A stretch of 64,000 bases of DNA from Kitasatospora sp. NBC_01287 (GTDB lineage: Bacteria > Actinomycetota > Actinomycetes > Streptomycetales > Streptomycetaceae): contig NZ_JAPEPB010000001.1 in NCBI RefSeq assembly GCF_026340565.1, positions 2,046,001-2,110,000 of the forward strand, given 5' to 3'. Positions 59,154-64,000 of the stretch are shown one piece after another (position 1 is the first letter of the stretch; every line of letters begins with the position of its first letter). The notes below the pieces were generated by a model. It did not search any database and was not told the origin of the DNA. It saw nothing but the letters and a program-made list of their open reading frames with translations. Made by a program: the position numbers and the translations under genes.

Positions 59154-61232
59154 TCACCCGCGCACCTCGGCGAGTTCGCCGGCCACCGCGCCCACCCCGG
59201 CGGCTTCGGCGTCGGTCGCCGCCTGGGCCTCGGCCTGGGCCTGCGCCTCCGCCTCGGCGCCCGCGCGCAGCAGGACGCTCAGCGCGCCCGCGATGGCGTC
59301 GGAGTCGTTGAGGATCACCGAGTTGACGCCGGGACGGATCCCGGCGGCTGTCGCCCAGTGCACCGCCTCGGTCGGCACGCCGTAGGCGAAGCGGCGCGGA
59401 TGGGCACGGCCCTGGGCGTCGATCACGTGGTACGGGCGCGGGGTGACCGCGACCGCGCCGGTCCGGTAGCCGGGGCCGCCGTCCAGCTCGGGGATCAGGT
59501 AGCGGGTGACCTGTCCGGTGGCGAGCAGGTGGGCGAGCAGCGGGTCGGCGGTCCGGCCCAGGTCGGGCTCCGGCAGCCGGGCCTCGATCAGCACCCGGGC
59601 CGGCACCGGCGCACCGGCGACGGTGGCCGAGGCCGCCAGGAACCGGCCCGACTCCTCGTCGGCCGTGATCCGCAGCCCGGGACCGAGCACGTCGAGCACG
59701 CCGGCCTCGATCAGCGCGATCATCTCGCCGATCCGCGAGGCCGGCGGGCCGATCGAGAGGAACGCGTTGAGCGGGGTGTACCAGCCCGTCAGGTCGGCCC
59801 GGTACGAGGCGCCGTGCAGCCCGGCGTGGTCGACCGCGAGCCGGATCTCGTTGCGCAGGTCGCGCAGCACGTCCAGGGCGGCCTTGACCGGACCGCTGAC
59901 ATTGCCCTGGGAGGCGCTGACCAGGTCCCGGCGCAGGTGGTCGAGCAGCCAGGCCCGGTAGTCGGCCGGCCCGGTGAAGTCCACGCCCTGGTAGGGGCGG
60001 GCGAGCCACTGCCAGTCCCAGCGCGCGCCCTGCGGCACCGCGAAGGCGTCCAGCACGGCGGCCAGTTCGGCCTCGCCCTCGGCGGCCAGGTAGCGCTCGG
60101 CCAGCTCGCCGGCCTCGGCGCCGCGGCCCGCCTGGCTCAGCAGCGCCGCGTAGTAGACGCCCTCCACCTCGCGCGCCACCAGCGGCCAGATCTCGGCCCG
60201 GAAGTCCACCGGCTCGCCGGCCTCGCCGCGCTCTCGCAGCATCGCCACGTGCTCGACGGTGAGCAGCCGCGGGTGGTAACGGCCGTGCGCGCCCTTCTCG
60301 TTGGCGCCGCGCGAGTGGTAGGGCACGCCGCGCCGGGAGCCGGCCACCAGGTGCGGTTCGCGGCCCGAGGGGCGGTACACCAGCTTGCCGTCGACGTCTT
60401 CGAAGCGGCCGCCGCGGCCTTGGGTGAGCAGCGCCAGGTGATCGAAGAAGTTGAGCCCGAGGCCGCGCAGCAGCACCGTCTCACCGGGGGCGATCACCGA
60501 CAGGTCCAGGTCGGCCGGGTTGGCCGGGGTCAGGTGGACCAGGCCGTGAGCGCGGGCGAAGGCGGTCAGCTCCCGCTCGGCGCTGCCCGGGAGGCCGGCG
60601 GTGTGGCCCTGGGCCAGCACCACGGCGGCCAGCCCTGGCAGCACCGTGCCGTCGGCGAGCCGCAGGGTCTGCCGCTCCCCCGCGTCGTCCAGCGCCACCG
60701 CGCGCGAGGCGTGGGTGCGCACGGTGACCCCGGCGGGCGCGGTGCCGCAGACCCGCTCGAAGGCCCAGCGCAGGTAGCGGCCGTAGAGCGCGCGGGTGGG
60801 GTAGTCGTCCGGGCCCAGGCCCTTGGCCTCGGCCAGCACCTCGGCGGAGCAGTCGGCGAAGGACTCGTCCACCGGGCCCATCAGGGTCAGGAAGCGGGCC
60901 CACTCGTGCAGGCTCGGTCCGGGCAGTACCGGTCCGGCCAGCTCCACCGAGTCGTCGGTGAAGACGGTGACCTGGGAGGCCACGGTGTTCATCAGCAGCT
61001 GCGGGCTCTGGTCGGTGCGCCAGACCGCGCCCGCGCCCGGCGGGTGGGGGTCGACCACGTGCACCGTGACGTCGAGGCGCTGCTCGCCGGTGGAGAGCGC
61101 GGCGCACAACCGCTCCAGCACCGAGAGCCCGCGCGGGCCGGCGCCGACGATCGCGATCTGGGCGGACCGGACGGTCTGGGTCGCCCGGATGCGAGGGGCG
61201 GACCGGGCGGGCTGGGCGGACCGGGCGGTCAC
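59154..61232 (-). CDS. Large FAD/NAD(P)-binding protein (NAD_binding_9 type), possible N-oxygenase
   Basis: 692 residues from GTG overlapping the methyltransferase stop by 4 bp. The N-terminus carries AQIAIVGAGPRGLSVLERLC and the segment LLMNTVASQVTVFTDDSVEL, typical of PF13454 proteins. A second nucleotide loop (VVLAQGHTAGLPGSAEREL) and GETVLLRGLGLNFFDHLALL follow. From memory, the flavoenzymes that oxidise aspartate to nitrosuccinate in diazo and nitro pathways (FzmM, CreE) have a similar size and N-terminus, so an amine N-oxygenase is possible but not shown. No partner lyase is in the window. The Ala/Glu-rich C-terminus has an AEAQAQAEAQA repeat. Confidence 0.75.
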   Translation of the reverse strand: MTARSAQPARSAPRIRATQTVRSAQIAIVGAGPRGLSVLERLCAALSTGEQRLDVTVHVVDPHPPGAGAVWRTDQSPQLLMNTVASQVTVFTDDSVELAGPVLPGPSLHEWARFLTLMGPVDESFADCSAEVLAEAKGLGPDDYPTRALYGRYLRWAFERVCGTAPAGVTVRTHASRAVALDDAGERQTLRLADGTVLPGLAAVVLAQGHTAGLPGSAERELTAFARAHGLVHLTPANPADLDLSVIAPGETVLLRGLGLNFFDHLALLTQGRGGRFEDVDGKLVYRPSGREPHLVAGSRRGVPYHSRGANEKGAHGRYHPRLLTVEHVAMLRERGEAGEPVDFRAEIWPLVAREVEGVYYAALLSQAGRGAEAGELAERYLAAEGEAELAAVLDAFAVPQGARWDWQWLARPYQGVDFTGPADYRAWLLDHLRRDLVSASQGNVSGPVKAALDVLRDLRNEIRLAVDHAGLHGASYRADLTGWYTPLNAFLSIGPPASRIGEMIALIEAGVLDVLGPGLRITADEESGRFLAASATVAGAPVPARVLIEARLPEPDLGRTADPLLAHLLATGQVTRYLIPELDGGPGYRTGAVAVTPRPYHVIDAQGRAHPRRFAYGVPTEAVHWATAAGIRPGVNSVILNDSDAIAGALSVLLRAGAEAEAQAQAEAQAATDAEAAGVGAVAGELAEVRG

Positions 61233-61927
61233 CACTCCTCCCCCGTCCAGGTGGTCAGCTCGATCCCGTCGCCGAGCGGCAGCTCGACGGAGGAGTAGCC
61301 GCGGCCGAGGTCGCGGATCCGGGTCAGGAAGCCGTCCGGCAGCATCGGGAGGTTGTCGGAGACGATCACCGATCCGGGGCGCAGCATCGGCTCCAGCACC
61401 TCCAGCACCGGGAGGTAGAGCTCCTTCCAGCCGTCCAGCAGGACGAGGTCGACCGGGCGGGCCATGGTGGCCAGCGTCTGGCGGGCGTCGCCGGCGAGGA
61501 CGGTGGCCCACTCGGCGAGCCCCGCCTCGGCCAGGTTCGCGCGGGCCTGGTGCACCTTGCCGGCCTCCAGCTCGGTGCCGGTCAGGTGGCCGGCGCCGTT
61601 GTCGCGCAGCGCGGCGGCGAGCTGGACCGCCGAGGTGCCGAAGGAGGTGCCGAACTCGACCACGGTGCGCGGGCGCAGCGTGCGCACCAGGGTGTAGAGG
61701 AAGCGGCCGGTGTGCGGGTGCACGGGCAGCGAGGCGGCGGCGCAGAGCGCGCTGGTCTCGGCGACGGTGGGCGGGGCGGGCAGCTCGGCGGCCTCGGCGT
61801 GGGCGCGGGCCATCGCGCTCGGATCGCCGGCGCGGGCGGCGGCGTAGAGCCTGGACAGCACGGCGCTGACGGCCGGCTGGTCGAGGCCGAGGCCGTGGGC
61901 GCCCGGTCGGGCGGGCAGCTCGGACAT
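61229..61927 (-). CDS. Class I SAM-dependent O-methyltransferase
   Basis: 232 residues from ATG 61927 with GGGAG upstream. The O-methyltransferase-type motifs are RTVVEFGTSFGTSAVQLAAA, LTGTELEAGKVHQARANLAE, AGDARQTLATM and VDLVLLDGWKELYLPVLEVL. The fold resembles catechol/caffeoyl-CoA O-methyltransferases, and an aromatic hydroxyl made by one of the flavin hydroxylases is the logical acceptor. It is the first gene of the second minus-strand operon; the next gene's GTG overlaps its TGA. Confidence 0.85.
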   Translation of the reverse strand: MSELPARPGAHGLGLDQPAVSAVLSRLYAAARAGDPSAMARAHAEAAELPAPPTVAETSALCAAASLPVHPHTGRFLYTLVRTLRPRTVVEFGTSFGTSAVQLAAALRDNGAGHLTGTELEAGKVHQARANLAEAGLAEWATVLAGDARQTLATMARPVDLVLLDGWKELYLPVLEVLEPMLRPGSVIVSDNLPMLPDGFLTRIRDLGRGYSSVELPLGDGIELTTWTGEEW

Positions 61928-62003
61928 CTGGGGATCTCCCGGGTGGGGTGACGATGACGGCGGGTCAGGGCTTGGCGGGGCGGCGGGGCCGTGGGAGCGG
62001 CGC

Positions 62004-62024
62004 GTGGAGCGTGGAGCGTGGAGC
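62004..62024. repeat. 7-bp tandem repeat GTGGAGC, three copies
   Basis: Exact copies at 62004, 62011 and 62018, just upstream of the methyltransferase operon. Confidence 0.85.
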
Positions 62025-62031
62025 GAATCGT

Positions 62032-62057
62032 GATGACAGAATCTGAAATCTGTCATC
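62032..62057. promoter_or_regulatory. 26-bp inverted repeat before the methyltransferase operon
   Basis: GATGACAGA (62032-62040) and TCTGTCATC (62049-62057) are perfect 9-bp arms with an 8-bp AT-rich centre. It lies about 105 bp upstream of the methyltransferase ATG and has the shape of a TetR- or GntR-type operator. Confidence 0.6.
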
Positions 62058-62164
62058 TGATAGCGCGCTGAGAGCGGGGCGACGCGATGAGGCGGCGAGG
62101 CCCGGGCCGCCGCGGCGTCCGTGGCGGCCCGGTGTCCGGCGGCTCGGGTCCGGCGAGGCTCGGA

Positions 62165-62295
62165 CAGCTGCGGGTCAGATGGTCAGATATCGGACGATTG
62201 GAGATCTGACGATTTGATCCCAGATGGTTTGGATTCAGATGATTGACACTCGGATGGCTTGAGCTCGGACAGTTGTGACTCGGACAGTTGCGGAT
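62165..62295. repeat. AT-richer block of imperfect direct repeats
   Basis: A 130-bp stretch below the local GC level contains repeated CAGATGGTT/CAGATGATT and CTCGGACAGTTG(T/C)G/CTCGGATGGCTTGAG elements. It follows the TauD fusion gene's stop and precedes the methyltransferase promoter region. There is no ORF. Confidence 0.6.
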
Positions 62296-62302
62296 CAGCC
62301 CG

Positions 62303-64000
62303 TCAGGCCGCCGTGCGCGAGCCTGGGAGCAGCTCGCCGCGCAGGTAGCTCTGCGCGTTGTAAATGGTGCGGTTCGGGTCCGTGATGGCGCGGCGGCCAT
62401 GCATCACCCGGGTGTTGTCGACCAGCACGACATCACCGTCCTGCCAGTCCAGCTCCTCCGTCAGCTCCTCGGTGAGCCACGCCAGGCGGTCGGTCAGTTC
62501 CTCGGGCAGGGCGGTGCCGTCGGCGAAGGTGATTGTCGGCTTCTCGTAGTTGTAGGACGGGCCGAAGATGCTGTTGGCCCAGGCCAGGCGGGCGCCGAAG
62601 AGCGTGGTGCGGGCGGCCGGGGTGCGGAAGGCGTAGTGCACGGAGCCGTCGGGCAGTTCAGTGACCGTGGTGCCGGGGCCGCCGATCGCGGCCAGCTGCT
62701 GGAAGTCGGCGAAGGTCACCTCAGCGACGGTCTTCACGCCGCCCGACTGGTGCACCACGAACTGCTTCCACTTGGCCTCTTCGACCCGGCGGGCGTAGAC
62801 GATGTCCTGGGCGAAGGCGGCCCGGTCGGCCTCGGCGGCCGCGTCCCAGACCCGGTAGCCGTCGCAGACCGTGGTCTGCGAACCGCTGGCGGCGGCCCTC
62901 TCGCAGAGGAACCAGGTCAGGTCGGGGATGAAGGGGCTGTTGCCGTTCTCGATGTGCAGGCCCAGCTCGGCGGTGCCGGCGTCGACCTTCTGGGCGACGT
63001 CGCCGCCATGGAAGGAGCGGGCCGGGTCCAGTGTCACCCGGTCGGAGTGCTCCTTGACGAAGAGCGAGAAGTCCTCGATCGACGGGGCGAAGCCGCGCAG
63101 CACCAGGAAGCCGGCCTCGGCGAGCAGTTCGATGACGGCACGCGGGTCGAGGTCACGCAGCGTGGTGACGCCTGGGGCGGGCTGGAGGAGCTTTCCGGTG
63201 CCGGTCCCGTAGGGCCGCACGTCCGGGGTGGTGGTGGCCATGGCTGTCCCCTTCGCTTCAGCGCTCTCGATGGTGGCGCTCTCGGTGGTGCTGCTCTCAG
63301 CGGTGGCGCTCTCGGTGGTGCCGCTCTCAGTGGTAGTGGCAGTGCTCTTGGCGCCGGTGGTCGGCAGGCGGTCGAGGTCGGCGGTGATCGCCGCGCGCAC
63401 CGGCCGGCCGGTGACGGTGAAGTAGCGGCGGTAGCCGTCCTGTTCGGCCCGCAGCAGGTGGAGCACCTCCACCCGTTCGACCGCGGAGAGGTGCTCGGCC
63501 CCGAAGGCGGCGATCGCCTCGGCGGCCGCGCCGGGATCGGCGTCGGGGGCGATGACGAACAGGCCGTGCAGCGCGGGCAGGTCGTTGCCGACCACCCCGA
63601 CGGCACGCACGAACGGGAGGCGGGCGTACTGCGCCTCCACCCACTCGGGAGCGATGTTGCGCCCCGCCGCGGTGATGATGATGTTCTTCTTGCGGCCGGT
63701 GATGGTCAGGTACCCGTCCGGGTCGATGCCGGCCAGGTCGCCGGTGTGCAGCCAGCCGTCGACCACGGCGCAGCTGGAGGGGTCGGGGCGGGTGTAGCCG
63801 GCGAACAGCGAGCTGCTGCGGACCAGCAGTTCGCCGTCCTCGGCGAGCTTGACGGTGACGTGGGCGAGCGGCCTGCCGACGGTGCCGATCCGGCGCGCGC
63901 CCGGGGTGTTCCAGCTGACCACCGAACTGTTCTCGGAGAGGCCGTAGCCCTCGTGGACGGCGATGCCGTGCCGGTCCAGCTCGCGCAGGGTGGCCGGGTG
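62303..64000 (-). CDS. Adenylating enzyme fused to a TauD-type Fe(II)/2-oxoglutarate oxygenase (5' end outside window)
   Basis: At least 565 residues are visible; the frame is open to the window edge. The N-terminal part is the second half of a long-chain acyl-CoA-synthetase-like domain: A5 motif GYGLSENSSVVSW, hinge DGWLHTGDLAGIDPDGYL and TGRKKNIIITAAGRNIAPEW. An acidic Ser/Thr/Glu repeat linker (TTESATAESSTTESATIES) follows, then a ~312-residue TauD domain with metal ligands in GLHIENG (His codon at 62956, Glu at 62950) and RVMHGRR (His codon at 62401). ATG 63241 has GAAGGGG upstream, so the oxygenase may also be made separately. The substrate is unknown. Confidence 0.85.
   Translation of the reverse strand, partial: HPATLRELDRHGIAVHEGYGLSENSSVVSWNTPGARRIGTVGRPLAHVTVKLAEDGELLVRSSSLFAGYTRPDPSSCAVVDGWLHTGDLAGIDPDGYLTITGRKKNIIITAAGRNIAPEWVEAQYARLPFVRAVGVVGNDLPALHGLFVIAPDADPGAAAEAIAAFGAEHLSAVERVEVLHLLRAEQDGYRRYFTVTGRPVRAAITADLDRLPTTGAKSTATTTESGTTESATAESSTTESATIESAEAKGTAMATTTPDVRPYGTGTGKLLQPAPGVTTLRDLDPRAVIELLAEAGFLVLRGFAPSIEDFSLFVKEHSDRVTLDPARSFHGGDVAQKVDAGTAELGLHIENGNSPFIPDLTWFLCERAAASGSQTTVCDGYRVWDAAAEADRAAFAQDIVYARRVEEAKWKQFVVHQSGGVKTVAEVTFADFQQLAAIGGPGTTVTELPDGSVHYAFRTPAARTTLFGARLAWANSIFGPSYNYEKPTITFADGTALPEELTDRLAWLTEELTEELDWQDGDVVLVDNTRVMHGRRAITDPNRTIYNAQSYLRGELLPGSRTAA

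Overview
The window is about 64 kb of very GC-rich DNA with mostly GTG/ATG starts, many 4-bp ATGA/GTGA gene overlaps, and family content typical of Streptomycetaceae: SARP, MocR and DUF6204 proteins, DUF2254, monomeric NADP-isocitrate dehydrogenase and a sedolisin with a TTG start. I read it as chromosome of Streptomyces, Kitasatospora or a close relative. There are no transposases, integrases, phage genes or CRISPR arrays.

Positions 1-33,700 are a patchwork of small metabolic and regulatory units. They include a regulator tail, a methyltransferase, an ArsP/YraQ-like permease coupled to a winged-helix (HTH_42) protein, a secreted alpha-galactosidase with a lectin domain, and a lone minus-strand tRNA-Cys with an unusual C33 followed by a decayed LysR fragment. 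Several divergent regulator/enzyme pairs follow (GlxA-type/hydrolase, AraC/hydrolase, MocR/dehydrogenase, MarR/quinone reductase), then an ADP-ribosylglycohydrolase, a secreted S53 peptidase and a short SARP-NTPase regulator.

Positions 33,700-42,900 hold a lipid/glycerol unit: GlpD and TetR divergent from an alkyl-DHAP-synthase-like flavoprotein and a diacylglycerol-kinase-family protein. After it come RraA-like, tandem-TOBE, zinc-independent L31 and two small membrane-protein genes.

Positions 42,949-64,000 and beyond look like one side of a natural-product gene cluster built on two chorismate-derived aromatics. A minus-strand operon encodes class II DAHP synthase, fused aminodeoxychorismate synthase, two adenylating enzymes, a flavin hydroxylase and aminodeoxychorismate lyase, which together give 4-aminobenzoate. 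Divergent from it is an AhpD-like protein, a chorismate-lyase-like protein (4-hydroxybenzoate) and a second, paralogous flavin hydroxylase. Past a strong terminator and isocitrate dehydrogenase lies a second minus-strand operon: O-methyltransferase, large FAD/NAD(P)-binding protein, Old-Yellow-Enzyme oxidoreductase and a small unknown protein. Last is an in-frame adenylation-domain/TauD-oxygenase fusion that runs off the window. I cannot name the product. Candidate operators and small leader ORFs in the control regions are listed.

A recurring oddity is short tandem repeats (7-16 bp) in spacers and across stop codons, and Ala/Thr-rich minisatellite-encoded segments inside cluster enzymes.
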